A DNA stretch of 64,000 bases from SG8-41 sp035259205 (GTDB taxonomy: Bacteria; Pseudomonadota; Gammaproteobacteria; Burkholderiales; SG8-41): contig DATFWO010000234.1 in NCBI GenBank assembly GCA_035259205.1, positions 1 through 64,000 on the forward strand, in the 5' to 3' direction. Positions 40,259-49,757 of the stretch are shown piece by piece. The first letter of the stretch is position 1, and each line of letters begins with the position of its first letter. A program made the position numbers and the translations under genes. The notes below the pieces were generated by a model. It did not search any database and was not told where the DNA came from. It saw only the letters and a program-made list of their open reading frames with translations.

Positions 40259-40306
40259 CTCGAGTGTGATGGCCGACTATCCAATTGGAACTTCATGGAG
40301 AACACG

Positions 40307-40609
40307 ATGAGGATGGGGATCATGAGCTTAGCCAGGTTTTGCATCGTTGCGGCATTCTCGTTTGGTGCATCCGGCGCTCAGGCGACCGGATTCGCGACTT
40401 GCGACTCGGGACCGCGCGAGGGCTGGCAGCCGGAAGACAAGCTTGCCACCGTGCTGAAAGAGAAAGGCTGGCAAGTGCGGCGCATCAAGGAAGACGGCGG
40501 CTGCTACGAGGTGTATGCGATCGACGAAAAGGGCGAGCGGCAGGAGGCGTATTTCCACCCGCGCACGCTCGCGCCCGTGCCGCACGGCGCGAAGGGGCAT
40601 AAAGGCTAG
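40307..40609 (+). CDS. secreted PepSY-domain protein
   Basis: 100 residues. The signal peptide MRMGIMSLARFCIVAAFSFG ends near AQA, and the mature part carries a PepSY_2-like module (KLATVLKEKGWQVRRIKEDGGCYEVYAIDEKG). GGAG lies 6 bases before ATG 40307; an upstream in-frame ATG at 40295 is less well placed. Proteins of this kind are usually encoded beside a cytochrome b561, as here (8-base gap), and are thought to act in periplasmic redox or signalling. The exact role is unknown. Confidence 0.78.
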   Translation: MRMGIMSLARFCIVAAFSFGASGAQATGFATCDSGPREGWQPEDKLATVLKEKGWQVRRIKEDGGCYEVYAIDEKGERQEAYFHPRTLAPVPHGAKGHKG

Positions 40610-40617
40610 CGGCAGCC

Positions 40618-41139
40618 GTGCTGAAGGTGTGGGACCCGTTCGTTCGGGTAGCGCACTGGTCTCTCGTCGCCGGCATCATCGCGGCGTGGTTCACCAGAAA
40701 ATCGCTCCACGAATGGATCGGTTACGCCGCGCTCGGCATCGTTGTGCTGCGGATCGTGTGGGGACTGATCGGCCCCCGTTACGCGCGCTTTCGCCAATTT
40801 GTCCTGGGGCCGGCCGCGACTTTGGCGTACGCCAGGGCGTTCACCGCACGCGTCGAGCCCCGCTATCTTGGGCATAACCCTCTTGGGGGTTGGATGATCG
40901 TCGCATTGCTCGCCACCGTGGCGCTGACCTGCGCAAGCGGCTGGCTCTCCATCACGGATCGTTTCTGGGGCGTGGAGTGGGTGCAGGAGACCCATGCTTT
41001 CCTTGCGGATGCGCTGGTCGCACTGGCCTGCTTGCACGTCGGAGGCGTCGCGTACACCAGCCTGCGCCACCGCGACAATCTGCCGCGCGCCATGGTGACC
41101 GGCTACAAGCTGCCACCGCGGCAAGGGGACGTCGTCTGA
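40618..41139 (+). CDS. cytochrome b561-family membrane protein
   Basis: 173 residues beginning at GTG 40618, with four membrane helices and histidines placed for two b-type haems: VRVAHWSLVAG, KSLHEWIGYAAL, WVQETHAFLADAL and ACLHVGGVAYTSLRH. This is the Ni/Fe-hydrogenase-type cytochrome b561 group, which moves electrons between the quinone pool and periplasmic partners. It is paired with the PepSY protein upstream. It precedes the T6SS cluster but is separated from it by 408 bases and is probably unrelated to it. Confidence 0.85.
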   Translation: MLKVWDPFVRVAHWSLVAGIIAAWFTRKSLHEWIGYAALGIVVLRIVWGLIGPRYARFRQFVLGPAATLAYARAFTARVEPRYLGHNPLGGWMIVALLATVALTCASGWLSITDRFWGVEWVQETHAFLADALVALACLHVGGVAYTSLRHRDNLPRAMVTGYKLPPRQGDVV

Positions 41140-41547
41140 CAATCCCGCAAGATGGTGGCGTGAGGCCGTGACCTTCATAGAGCGAGGTCGTAACCGCCGC
41201 CGCATAGGCTCGCGAACTGAGGCGAACGCTGTCCACCCGATGATTTTCGCTAGGTTGCCCTGAGCTGGGTGCCTAAGGCGCGGAACGGCACGCTCTTGGT
41301 TCAACTGTCCGCTGGTCCGATCTGTGGCGAGACGATCCGCACCGAACATGTTGGAAATAGGCGTAAAACGCAGTAGTATTTCGAACGCATCTTTCCAGGT
41401 GCACGTGCCCTCAGTGCAAGGGTATCGGGATAACAATGGAGACAAGAGGGACGTACCCTCGTCGCAAAGATCCGGCATTCCGGCTTCGTTAGCGGATTCG
41501 CTTGTTTCTTCAGGCGGTTTTCTTGCCAACCGGGCAAAGGTCTCGGA
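41140..41547. other. 408-base intergenic region upstream of the T6SS cluster
   Basis: No gene is visible on either strand; in particular there is no lipoprotein signal that could be a tssJ. The stretch is less GC-rich than the genes around it. It has short inverted repeats, including GCGT-AAA-ACGC near 41361 and GAGGG-ACGTA-CCCTC (41446-41460). It must hold the promoter of the T6SS operon. I looked for a sigma-54 GG-N10-GC pair and did not find a good one. Confidence 0.5.
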
Positions 41548-42909
41548 ATGTCTGAAAGCAATCGCGTTGCGTGGACCGAGGGACTCTTCCTCCGCCCTCA
41601 GCATTTTCAGCAGGCCGAGCGATTCTTCGAAAGGCTGGTCGGTGCAACGGAGGACTGCACTTTTGCCTATCGCTACGGCTTTGCCCAGCTGGAGATCGAT
41701 CAGGAGCTCGCCAAGCTGGGCAAACTCGGATTGGCCCGTGCGAAAGGAATCCTTCCGGACGGAACGCCCTTTGATATTCCCTATGAGGATGACATTCCAA
41801 CGCCGCTCGAAATGCCCGACGGCGCGAAGGATGTCGCAGTCGCCCTGGCGCTTCCGCTGCGGCGACCGAACATGCCCGCGATGTCGCTCGAGCGCAATTC
41901 GAACAACGCGCTCGCGCGTTACTATGCCGCCGATGCGGAGGCCCGGGACGCGGTCGCCGAAATGGACAGCACGGCGGAACTGAAGATCGGGAAACTCAAC
42001 CTCGGGCTGCGGATCGCGGACGAACTGTCCTCTGCCTACTCCTCTCTCGCCATCGCGCGCGTCGTCGAGAAACGCCCGGACGGCCGCTTGATATTCAACG
42101 CCGAACACTATCCCACCGTGATCGATTGCCGGGCGAGCCCGAAATTGCTCGATTGCGTCAACGAAGTCCATGGACTTCTGCGGCACCGCGCGCAGGGGCT
42201 GGCCGACCGCGTCGCGCAGCCGGGCAGCAAAGGCGTCGCCGAATTCGCGGACTTTCTGCTGCTTCAGCTCTGCAATCGCGCTCAACCCGTTTTCTCGCAC
42301 CTGGCCAGCCGCGGAATGCTGCATCCCGAGGTCTTCTACTCCTGTCTGGTTGCGCTTGCCGGTGAATTGGGCACATTCGCGCGCAAGGACCGTCGCTCGG
42401 CGGAATTCGAGCCATATCGCCACGACGCCCTGTGGGAAACGTTCCAGCCGGTGATGGAAGAGGTGAGGCGCTCCCTGACCGCCATACTCGAAAGCGCGGC
42501 GGTGCAGATACCCGTCGAGGACATGACCAAGGGCTACTATGTCGGGCGGGTGCAGGACGTCGAGCTGCTGCGCTCGGCGGTGTTCGTGCTGGCCGTCAAT
42601 GCGCAGCTTCCTTCCGAGACGCTGCGTGGACGCTTTCCGCGGGAGGCGCAGATCGGCTCCCGCGAGAGAATCCGTGCTCTCGTCGATTCGCAGCTTCCCG
42701 GCATCGTCCTGCGTCCGCTGCCGGTCGCGCCCAGGCAGATTCCGTACCATGCGGGCTACACCTACTTCGAGCTCGACAAGGTCCGGCGGCAGAACGATCC
42801 GGTCGATTACTGGAAGGATCTGGAAGCCTCTCGCATGCTGATCATGCACGTCGCCGGCGAGTTTCCCGAGCTGAACCTTCAGCTCTGGGCCATTCGTCGC
42901 GACTCGTGA
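41548..42909 (+). CDS. tssK: T6SS baseplate subunit TssK
   Basis: 453 residues, full length for TssK (ImpJ/VasE). The start NRVAWTEGLFLRPQHFQQAERF is diagnostic, and the C-terminal segment LPVAPRQIPYHAGYTYFELDK is typical. TssK trimers link the TssEFG wedges of the baseplate to the TssLM membrane complex. It is the first gene of the cluster; AAAGG lies about 8 bases before the ATG. The following tssL gene starts 40 bases downstream. Confidence 0.95.
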   Translation: MSESNRVAWTEGLFLRPQHFQQAERFFERLVGATEDCTFAYRYGFAQLEIDQELAKLGKLGLARAKGILPDGTPFDIPYEDDIPTPLEMPDGAKDVAVALALPLRRPNMPAMSLERNSNNALARYYAADAEARDAVAEMDSTAELKIGKLNLGLRIADELSSAYSSLAIARVVEKRPDGRLIFNAEHYPTVIDCRASPKLLDCVNEVHGLLRHRAQGLADRVAQPGSKGVAEFADFLLLQLCNRAQPVFSHLASRGMLHPEVFYSCLVALAGELGTFARKDRRSAEFEPYRHDALWETFQPVMEEVRRSLTAILESAAVQIPVEDMTKGYYVGRVQDVELLRSAVFVLAVNAQLPSETLRGRFPREAQIGSRERIRALVDSQLPGIVLRPLPVAPRQIPYHAGYTYFELDKVRRQNDPVDYWKDLEASRMLIMHVAGEFPELNLQLWAIRRDS

Positions 42910-42948
42910 AATCGCGCACACAGGCGATAATCCCCTGAAAGAAATTCG

Positions 42949-44253
42949 GTGAGCCAGAAGACGACGCCGGACGAAGACCTGGAAGCGACCGTAGGCATAA
43001 TCGCTGCGAGGCGGAAGGTATTTCAGCGGTCGGTGCTGCAGACCGACGCCATGGTTCGGACTGCAGAGAGCCACAGCCTGCCGCTCGGCGGATTGACCGG
43101 GATCAACCCGATCGTGGCGGCCGCCAATCCGCTCCTTTCCCTCGTTCCCCAGCTGCGCTCATCCATGGCGCACCCGGATCCCACCGGATTGCGTGAGCTC
43201 CTGCTGCGCCAGATCAGCGCTTTCGAGAAGGCAAGTCGGGACCACGGCGTTTCCCCGGAGCACGTGCATGTGGCGCGTTACGCGCTGTGCACGCTGATCG
43301 ACGAATCGATTTCCCTTACGCCCTGGGGCAGCTCAGCGCACTGGGCGAACAGCAGCCTGCTGGTAACGCTGTACAAGGAGACGTGGGGCGGGGAGAAATT
43401 TTTCCTGCTGCTCGGAAAGCTCGCCGAAGATCCGATAAAGAACCGATACCCGCTCGAGCTCATGTATGTCTGCCTTGCGCTAGGCTTCGAAGGCAGGTAT
43501 CGGGTGATCGACCGCGGCAGGGCTCAGCTCGACGAGGTGCGCGAGCGGCTCTACAACATGCTGCGTAACCAGCGCCGTGATGGGGAGCGCGATCTGTCTC
43601 CGCACTGGCGCGGCCTCAAGACAACGATCGGACGAGCGGTCCGGTTCCTTCCGCTGTGGGTCACTGCCTCCCTCGCGGTGGTGCTGCTCGCCGGACTCTT
43701 CATCGGCTTGAGCATCGCGCTCAACCGGAGCTCGGACCGGGTCTTCGGGACGCTGGCGAAGCTGCGCGTGCCGGCGCCGCCGCAGCCGGTAGCTACCGTG
43801 ATTCCCAAAGTCGTGGTGGCGCGGCTGAGCGGTTTTCTCACCGACGAGATCGCCAAGGGGCTGGTGGAGGTGAAGGAGGATGAGACGACGAGTCGCGTCA
43901 CGATACGCGGGGACAACTTGTTTGAGCGCGGCAGCGCCGTGATCGAACTGCAGTACGAGCCCATACTCGCCCGCATCGCGGATGCGCTGAACAACGTGCC
44001 GGGACTGGTGACCGTAACCGGACATACCGACAGCGATCCGCTGCGCTACTCTGCACGGTTTCCCTCCAACTGGCACCTGTCGCAGGAGCGGGCGGTATCC
44101 GTGGTGCGCCTGATGTCCAGAACCGTGAAAGACCCGTCGCGAATGAAGGCCGAGGGGGCGGCGGACGCCTATCCGGTCGCGCCGAACGATACGAAGGAAA
44201 ACAAGGCGCGCAACCGGCGCGTCGAGATTGTCTTGAAAGTGGCGCAGCAATGA
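42949..44253 (+). CDS. tssL: T6SS membrane protein TssL fused to an OmpA-like domain
   Basis: 434 residues from GTG 42949. The DotU/IcmH cytoplasmic domain (about 60-220) has LIDESISLTPWGSSAHWANSSLL and FEGRYRVIDRGRAQLDEVRERLY. One membrane helix follows (about 228-255, LPLWVTASLAVVLLAGLFIGL). A periplasmic OmpA/Pal-type peptidoglycan-binding domain (about 300-432) is marked by VTGHTDSDPL and ENKARNRRVEIVL. The fusion lets TssL anchor the complex to the cell wall, which matters here because no separate TagL and no TssJ is encoded in the window. Confidence 0.94.
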   Translation: MSQKTTPDEDLEATVGIIAARRKVFQRSVLQTDAMVRTAESHSLPLGGLTGINPIVAAANPLLSLVPQLRSSMAHPDPTGLRELLLRQISAFEKASRDHGVSPEHVHVARYALCTLIDESISLTPWGSSAHWANSSLLVTLYKETWGGEKFFLLLGKLAEDPIKNRYPLELMYVCLALGFEGRYRVIDRGRAQLDEVRERLYNMLRNQRRDGERDLSPHWRGLKTTIGRAVRFLPLWVTASLAVVLLAGLFIGLSIALNRSSDRVFGTLAKLRVPAPPQPVATVIPKVVVARLSGFLTDEIAKGLVEVKEDETTSRVTIRGDNLFERGSAVIELQYEPILARIADALNNVPGLVTVTGHTDSDPLRYSARFPSNWHLSQERAVSVVRLMSRTVKDPSRMKAEGAADAYPVAPNDTKENKARNRRVEIVLKVAQQ

Positions 44254-44292
44254 CGACTCCCCGGGATAGTCACGGGCCCGGCGTGGTGTCGA

Positions 44293-47200
44293 TTGGGTGA
44301 AAGAGTGCGCAAGCTGATCCGAAACCGCTGGTTCCTCGGCGCCCTGATGGTGCTGGCGCTTGCGCTCGCCATCTGGTTCATCGGGCCGGCGCTGGCCATA
44401 TATGACCGCCGTCCGCTCGACAGCACGATCGTCCGCGTAGCGCTGATCGTGCTCGTCGCGGCGATCTGGCTCGGCGTCGAACTGGGACGGTGGTGGGCAG
44501 CGCGGCAGGCAAACCAGAAGCTGCTGGAGGGCATGGCGGCCGGCGCGGAGGCCGACCCTTCGGCGGCCAAGTCGGTGGAGGAGGTGGCAACGCTCCGGCA
44601 GCGCTTCGAAGAAGCGTCGCAAGTATTGAAAAAGGCGCGGTTCGAGAACAGCAGCGGGGAGAAGCAGTTTCTCTATGAGCTGCCATGGTATGCGTTTGTC
44701 GGCGCGCCGGGTTCCGGAAAAACCACCGCCCTGGTCAACTCCGGACTGCATTTTCCGCTCGGCGACGGCCAGCAAGGACACGCCGTAAAGGGCGTCGGCG
44801 GAACCCGCAACTGCGATTGGTGGTTTACGGACGAAGCGGTGCTGCTCGATACCGCCGGCCGTTACACCACTCAGGAGAGCGAGCAGAAGACCGATGCGGC
44901 GGCCTGGCTGGGTTTCCTGGACCTGCTGAAGAAATATCGTCCGCGGCGCCCGCTGAACGGAGCGATCATCACGGTCAGCATTGCCGACCTTCTCGTGTGG
45001 AACGAGGCGGACCGGGCCCGGTACGCCGACGCAGTGAGGCAGCGCATCCAGGAGCTGTATTCCCGGCTGGGCGTGCGCTTTCCTCTCTACGTCATGGTCA
45101 CGAAGAGCGACCTGCTCGCCGGATTCAACGAGTTTTTCGGGAGCTTCGGGCGGGAGGAGCGGGCACAGGTCTGGGGCATGACATTCCCGCACCAGGCCGA
45201 GGCGAAGGTTGCGGTGGATTACGCACCCCTCTTCGATTCCGAATTCCAGGCGCTGGAAAACCGGCTCAATGGAATTCTGCTCGACCGGGTACAGCAGGAG
45301 CGTGACCAGCAGCGTCGCGCGCTCATTTACAACTTCCCGCAGCAATTCAGCGGTCTCAAGTCGCTGCTTGCGGAGTTCGTCGCGAGCGTCTTCCAGTCTT
45401 CGCGGTACAACGAACAGGGAATGCTGCGCGGGGTCTATTTTTCCAGCGGAACGCAGGAGGGCAGTCCGATCGATCGCGTGCTGGGCACGCTCTCGCGCAG
45501 CTTCCAGCTGGAGCGCAAGATCCTGCCGCCTTCGATATCAAGCGGAAAGAGCTTTTTCCTGACAAACCTGCTCAAGGAATTGATATTTCCGGAGGCCGGC
45601 CTTGCGGGAGCGAACGCGCGGCTGGAGCGCAAGCTCAGAACGGCGCTCATGGCCGGGTACGCGCTGGTATTGGTGTTGACGCTGGGGATGGCGACGGCGT
45701 GGCTCGTGAGCTACTTCCGCAACCAGGCGTTGATTTCGGAATTTCAGGCCAAAGCCGATGCGGTGAAAGAGACGGTCGATCGGCTGCCACCGCCGGCGCT
45801 TGGCGATCTGCTGCCGGTCGGTAATGTGCTCACGAGCCTGCGCAATCTGAGCGAGCCGTACTCGAGCAGCGACTATCGGGTGCCATGGTCTCTCACGTTC
45901 GGCCTGTATCAAGGCAGGAAGCTGAGCTCCCAGGCCGTGCGGACCTATCAGGACGCATTGAGAGACGTCCTGTTGCCGCGCGTCGCACTGCGGCTGGAGC
46001 AGCTGCTGGTCGATGGCGGCAACGCGGTCGACCAGTACGATGTGCTCAAGAACTATCTGATGCTCTATTCGGACAAGTATCTCGATCCGAAAGGGCTCGA
46101 GGAATTCGTAGTGCGCGACTGGCTGCAGACCTTTCGTTCGCCGGAGTTGAGCCCGCCGGTCAAAGCCTTACAGGAGCATCTGCGCACCGCGCTGCGGAAC
46201 CGTCCCCTGGAGATGGCCTACCGGCAAAACACACAGGTGGTGGCTGATACGCGGAAAAGACTCGCCGGCGCGTCGCTCCCGGAACGCGTCTATGCGCGCC
46301 TCCGCCAGGAAGCCGAGCGCGCCGACGTGCCGCCGTTCCGGCTGAGCGATGCGGCGGGCCCGACTGCCGCGCAGGTTTTCGTTCGAGCCTCCAAGCAGCC
46401 GCTGTCGGAGGGCGTGCCGGGGATGTTCACCGTCGCCGGCTACGGCAAGGCCGTCAGCCCGGCCGTCGATGCGATCGCGCGGCGAATGTTCGAGGAAGAG
46501 TCGTGGGTGCTCGGCTCCAAGACCGGAGGTGCTGTCGGCACCGCGCTCAGCTCGATTCCGATGCTGAATGAGATCCGCCGGCGCTACTTCGAGGATTACG
46601 CAAAAGAATGGGACGGTTTTCTGGGCGATATCCGGCTCGCGCCTTCAGCCGATCTCTCGCAGACGCTGCAACTGGCGAAGCTGCTGTCCGGCCCGGATTC
46701 GCCGTTACGGCGGCTCATGCAGAGCGCCGCGAAGGAACTTTCGTTCACAGGCACCGGAGACGTCACTTCGAAAGCCGGCATCGCGAAGGCGGCGACGGAT
46801 GCCGTGGTTGATTTCGCGAAAAAAACGCTCGGATCCGGCGCTGCGAAAGTCGAGAGCCTTGCGGTTGAACGGCCGGAGACGATCGTGGAGGAGCGTTTCA
46901 GGAGCCTGCGCGAATTTGTCACGGCCCCCGCGGGCGGCCGGGCACCGATCGACCGGGTAACCGATGCGGTGAAGGAATACTCGGTGCGGCTGGATGCAGT
47001 GTCCGAAGCGCTGCGCCGGGGCGATCCCACGGCGCCGAAACTCGTGGATACGGCCCAGTTGCGGATGGAGGCTGACCAGGCGCCCCTGCCGGCGCGCGAG
47101 GTGTTGCGGAGTCTCATCACCGCGAGTGTCGGTCAGGCGGCCGGCGCCGCACGCGAAAAGCTGGCGAGCGATGTCGGAGGGGCTGCGTCGTTTTGCGAGA

Positions 47201-47844
47201 AAGCGATCGGCAGCCGCTATCCGTTTGCCCGCGCGGCCCAGGCGGAAGTCACGCTCGATGACTTCAGCAAGGTCTTTGCGCCCGGCGGCGATCTGGACGA
47301 TTTTTTCCAGAAGAACCTCGCGGTGCTGGTCGATACCTCTGGTCGTCAATGGCGCCCCCGTTCCGGCGACGGGGGCAGCACCGTCTCGCCGCAAACGATC
47401 GCGCAGTTTCAGCGGGCAGCCGCGATTCGCGACGCGTTTTACCGCAGCGGCTCCAAGATGCCCGCCGCTTCGGCAGAGCTCGCCCTGACGCAAATCGACG
47501 AGCGGCTGACGCACGCAACGATCGAAATCGACAACCAGGTGATGCGCTTCGACCGCATTGCGTCGATCCCGGCGCGGCTCGCGTGGCCGAGTCAACGTCC
47601 GGGCGGGCGTGTGCGCCTGCAGGTGTATCCGACCGGCGCCGCGATCGCCTTCGAAGGCACCTGGGCGTTGTTCAGACTCATCGATCGCGGAAATCCGCAG
47701 GTCGGGCCGCAGTCGGAGCGCATGCAGCTTACCTATGTGCTGGAGGGTGCCCGGGTGGTATTCGAATTGCGCGCCTCCAGCGCGGTCTACAACCCGTTTC
47801 ATCTCCAGGCGCTGGAGGACTTCCGTTGTCCGAACCGACGTTGA
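44293..47844 (+). CDS. tssM: T6SS membrane protein TssM (IcmF)
   Basis: 1183 residues. Two membrane helices near the N terminus (about 13-36 and 45-65) and a third near 455-475 enclose a cytoplasmic NTPase-like domain with Walker A GAPGSGKT (137-144) and the switch LLDTAGRYTT. The long periplasmic part ends with the IcmF C-terminal beta domain (RVRLQVYPTGAAIAFEGTWALFRL). The start is uncertain: TTG 44293 gives the usual N terminus, and GTG 44305 is an alternative. It forms the inner-membrane channel with TssL. The tagF gene begins inside its last codons. Confidence 0.94.
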   Translation: MGERVRKLIRNRWFLGALMVLALALAIWFIGPALAIYDRRPLDSTIVRVALIVLVAAIWLGVELGRWWAARQANQKLLEGMAAGAEADPSAAKSVEEVATLRQRFEEASQVLKKARFENSSGEKQFLYELPWYAFVGAPGSGKTTALVNSGLHFPLGDGQQGHAVKGVGGTRNCDWWFTDEAVLLDTAGRYTTQESEQKTDAAAWLGFLDLLKKYRPRRPLNGAIITVSIADLLVWNEADRARYADAVRQRIQELYSRLGVRFPLYVMVTKSDLLAGFNEFFGSFGREERAQVWGMTFPHQAEAKVAVDYAPLFDSEFQALENRLNGILLDRVQQERDQQRRALIYNFPQQFSGLKSLLAEFVASVFQSSRYNEQGMLRGVYFSSGTQEGSPIDRVLGTLSRSFQLERKILPPSISSGKSFFLTNLLKELIFPEAGLAGANARLERKLRTALMAGYALVLVLTLGMATAWLVSYFRNQALISEFQAKADAVKETVDRLPPPALGDLLPVGNVLTSLRNLSEPYSSSDYRVPWSLTFGLYQGRKLSSQAVRTYQDALRDVLLPRVALRLEQLLVDGGNAVDQYDVLKNYLMLYSDKYLDPKGLEEFVVRDWLQTFRSPELSPPVKALQEHLRTALRNRPLEMAYRQNTQVVADTRKRLAGASLPERVYARLRQEAERADVPPFRLSDAAGPTAAQVFVRASKQPLSEGVPGMFTVAGYGKAVSPAVDAIARRMFEEESWVLGSKTGGAVGTALSSIPMLNEIRRRYFEDYAKEWDGFLGDIRLAPSADLSQTLQLAKLLSGPDSPLRRLMQSAAKELSFTGTGDVTSKAGIAKAATDAVVDFAKKTLGSGAAKVESLAVERPETIVEERFRSLREFVTAPAGGRAPIDRVTDAVKEYSVRLDAVSEALRRGDPTAPKLVDTAQLRMEADQAPLPAREVLRSLITASVGQAAGAAREKLASDVGGAASFCEKAIGSRYPFARAAQAEVTLDDFSKVFAPGGDLDDFFQKNLAVLVDTSGRQWRPRSGDGGSTVSPQTIAQFQRAAAIRDAFYRSGSKMPAASAELALTQIDERLTHATIEIDNQVMRFDRIASIPARLAWPSQRPGGRVRLQVYPTGAAIAFEGTWALFRLIDRGNPQVGPQSERMQLTYVLEGARVVFELRASSAVYNPFHLQALEDFRCPNRR

Positions 47845-48593
47845 TTGAATCGTTACGGCGGCCTGGCCTCTACGGCAAACTGCACAGCCACGGCGACTTC
47901 ATTGCGCGGCGATTGCCCCAGAATTTCATCAGCGGGTGGGACGCGTGGCTGCAGGAAGGAATAGCCGTGAGCAAGAACGTGCTGGGGCCGGCGTGGGAGG
48001 ACAAGTATCGCGAAGCGCCGGTCTGGCGGTTCGTCCTCCCGCCCGGGGTGTGCGGAACGCGGGCCTGGGCGGGCATCGTCCAGCCGAGCGTCGACCGCGT
48101 GGGCCGCTACTTTCCGCTCACCATTGCCGCGGCTCTGCCCGGTCCATTGGATGCCCTCGGCACGCTCTTCGGGGCGGCGCCCTGGTACGCCGAGATCGAG
48201 CGCGAGGGCTCCGTCGCTTTCGACGCGACTGCCAGTCTTGATGACCTCGACGCCCGCCTCGAGACACTTGTTTTCCCGGCGGACTCCATTGCAGTCGCCA
48301 TCGAAGAGGACGACGACACAAAGCCAATGGCCGAGCGTATCTTCACTGCCGCGAAAGTGGATCTGGGAGGCAACATTTCGCGCGATGGCGCCAAAGCGGC
48401 TCTGAACAGCGAGCAGATTGTCATCGGCAGATGGGATTGCGTCTGGATCAGCATGGATAGCGCTGTCGCCGAACCGGTACTGCTGGTATCCAAAGCGCTT
48501 CCGGAGCCTCGCTGCTTCTGCGCCCTGCTGGACGGCCATTGGGCCGAGCACGGCTGGGAGGCCGGTGTCAGCGGCGCGATTCCGAGCCACTGA
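47826..48593 (+). CDS. tagF: T6SS-associated protein TagF (ImpM)
   Basis: 255 residues of the TagF/ImpM (DUF2094) family, with the opening GLYGKLHSHGDFIARRLPQNFISGWDAWLQEG and APVWRFVLPPGVCGTRAWAGIVQPSVDRVGRYFPLT. I propose the TTG at 47826 as start: GGAGGA lies 6 bases before it and it overlaps the end of tssM by 19 bases. In Pseudomonas aeruginosa TagF represses the H1-T6SS, in parallel with the PpkA/PppA phosphorylation switch. No ppkA, pppA or fha gene is in this window, so here TagF would act alone or with partners encoded elsewhere. Confidence 0.88.
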   Translation: MSEPTLIESLRRPGLYGKLHSHGDFIARRLPQNFISGWDAWLQEGIAVSKNVLGPAWEDKYREAPVWRFVLPPGVCGTRAWAGIVQPSVDRVGRYFPLTIAAALPGPLDALGTLFGAAPWYAEIEREGSVAFDATASLDDLDARLETLVFPADSIAVAIEEDDDTKPMAERIFTAAKVDLGGNISRDGAKAALNSEQIVIGRWDCVWISMDSAVAEPVLLVSKALPEPRCFCALLDGHWAEHGWEAGVSGAIPSH

Positions 48594-48643
48594 GTGTCGG
48601 TTACATATATGATAGTGCTACAAACGGGAGAGGGAGCAGGTAC

Positions 48644-49669
48644 ATGCCCGGCTTCGAGCTTGAAAAGCTGCTGGAACCGGTTAGCGAAGCATCGCCAGTA
48701 GGGGAAAACCTCGAATACGATCCACGCTTTTCGGAGCTCGAGCGTGCGAGCGCCGGCCAGGAAGAGCGTTACTCCGGGAAGGAAGTGATCGCGGCGAAGG
48801 AGCCGGAATGGAAAGAGGTGCGAGCGATCGCGACCGAGCTCCTGGGGCGCACCAAGGACCTGCGGGTTGCGGTCCGGCTGGCGACCGCCGAGGCGGCGCT
48901 CGACGGCATTAGCGGGCTCGCGTCGGGCGTTGCGCTCATCCGGGGATTGCTGGAACGCTACTGGGACGGCATTCATCCGGCACTGGAGCCCGACGACAGC
49001 AATGACCCGGTTTTCCGGGTAAACGCGCTTGCTTCGCTTGCTGATCCAGCGGGACTGTACGGGATCGTGCGCAAGAGCTACCTGGTCGAATCGCGCTCGG
49101 TCGGACGGTTTACCTTTCGCGATCTCGATGTCGCCGAGCAGAGGACCTCTCCCGTGGGGGACGAAACTGCCCCGGGGCCGGAGCTGCTGCTGTCCGCGCT
49201 GACCGAGGCGGGCGGCGACTACGCACAGGCCAGGTTGTCGATGTTGAACACGGTTCGCGACGACCTGCGCTCGATCGACAAGGTTTTCTCCGACAAAACC
49301 GGCGGGCAGGCGGGACCGAACTTCGAGGTGCTCGACAAGACGCTGGGCTATGGCGTCGCGTTTCTTGCCAAAGGCGTGCCAAAAGGGCAGGATGATACTG
49401 GCGAGGGAGGGATCGAGCAGGCCGACGGTTCCGTTTCGGGCGACCGTACGGTCGCCGTAGGCGCACTCCGGTCGCGGGAAGACGTGAAACGCGTGCTGGA
49501 GCAAGTCTGCATCTTCATGGAACGAACCGAGCCGAGCAATCCCGCGCCGATACTCATTCGGCGCGCGCAGCGGCTGCTCGACGTCGGCTTCATGGATATC
49601 ATTCAGGACCTGGCGCCAGACGCGGTCGCGCAGATCGAAAAGCTGGTGGGGAGCGGTCGTCCGGGTTGA
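48644..49669 (+). CDS. tssA: T6SS cap/baseplate-associated protein TssA (ImpA)
   Basis: 341 residues with the ImpA_N domain: EASPVGENLEYDPRFSELERA, then EWKEVRAIATELLGRTKDLRVAVRLATAEAALDGISGLASG. The C terminus (EPSNPAPILIRRAQRLLDVGFMDIIQDLAPDAVAQIEKLVG) is of the short TssA class. TssA guides assembly of sheath and tube on the baseplate. I use ATG 48644 (MPGFELEKLL), preceded by GGGAG. A 50-base gap separates it from tagF and an 88-base gap, with a possible promoter, from tssB. Confidence 0.92.
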   Translation: MPGFELEKLLEPVSEASPVGENLEYDPRFSELERASAGQEERYSGKEVIAAKEPEWKEVRAIATELLGRTKDLRVAVRLATAEAALDGISGLASGVALIRGLLERYWDGIHPALEPDDSNDPVFRVNALASLADPAGLYGIVRKSYLVESRSVGRFTFRDLDVAEQRTSPVGDETAPGPELLLSALTEAGGDYAQARLSMLNTVRDDLRSIDKVFSDKTGGQAGPNFEVLDKTLGYGVAFLAKGVPKGQDDTGEGGIEQADGSVSGDRTVAVGALRSREDVKRVLEQVCIFMERTEPSNPAPILIRRAQRLLDVGFMDIIQDLAPDAVAQIEKLVGSGRPG

Positions 49670-49712
49670 GCGCGGTAAGGCTCGTTGATCCGGATTTGAA
49701 GTAACATATTCC

Positions 49713-49740
49713 TTGCGCTCCCAAAGGAATTGGGTAGATT
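49713..49740 (+). promoter_or_regulatory. possible internal promoter before tssB
   Basis: TTGCGC (49713-49718), 16 bases, TAGATT (49735-49740), ending 17 bases before the tssB ATG at 49758. ATTCCTT and AAGGAAT around it can form a hairpin that competes with or overlaps the boxes. Sheath and tube genes often need extra expression, which would fit. Confidence 0.3.
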
Positions 49741-49757
49741 AGAAAAGGAGATCAGCC

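Noticed and set aside
41140..41547. A sigma-54 promoter or a hidden tssJ upstream of tssK
   Set aside because: No GG-N10-GC pair in a good context and no lipoprotein signal on either strand.
40606..43074. An 822-codon minus-strand open frame across the cytochrome and tssK genes
   Set aside because: It runs antisense through cytochrome b561 and tssK, both with clear family motifs; its composition is that of a reversed GC-rich gene.
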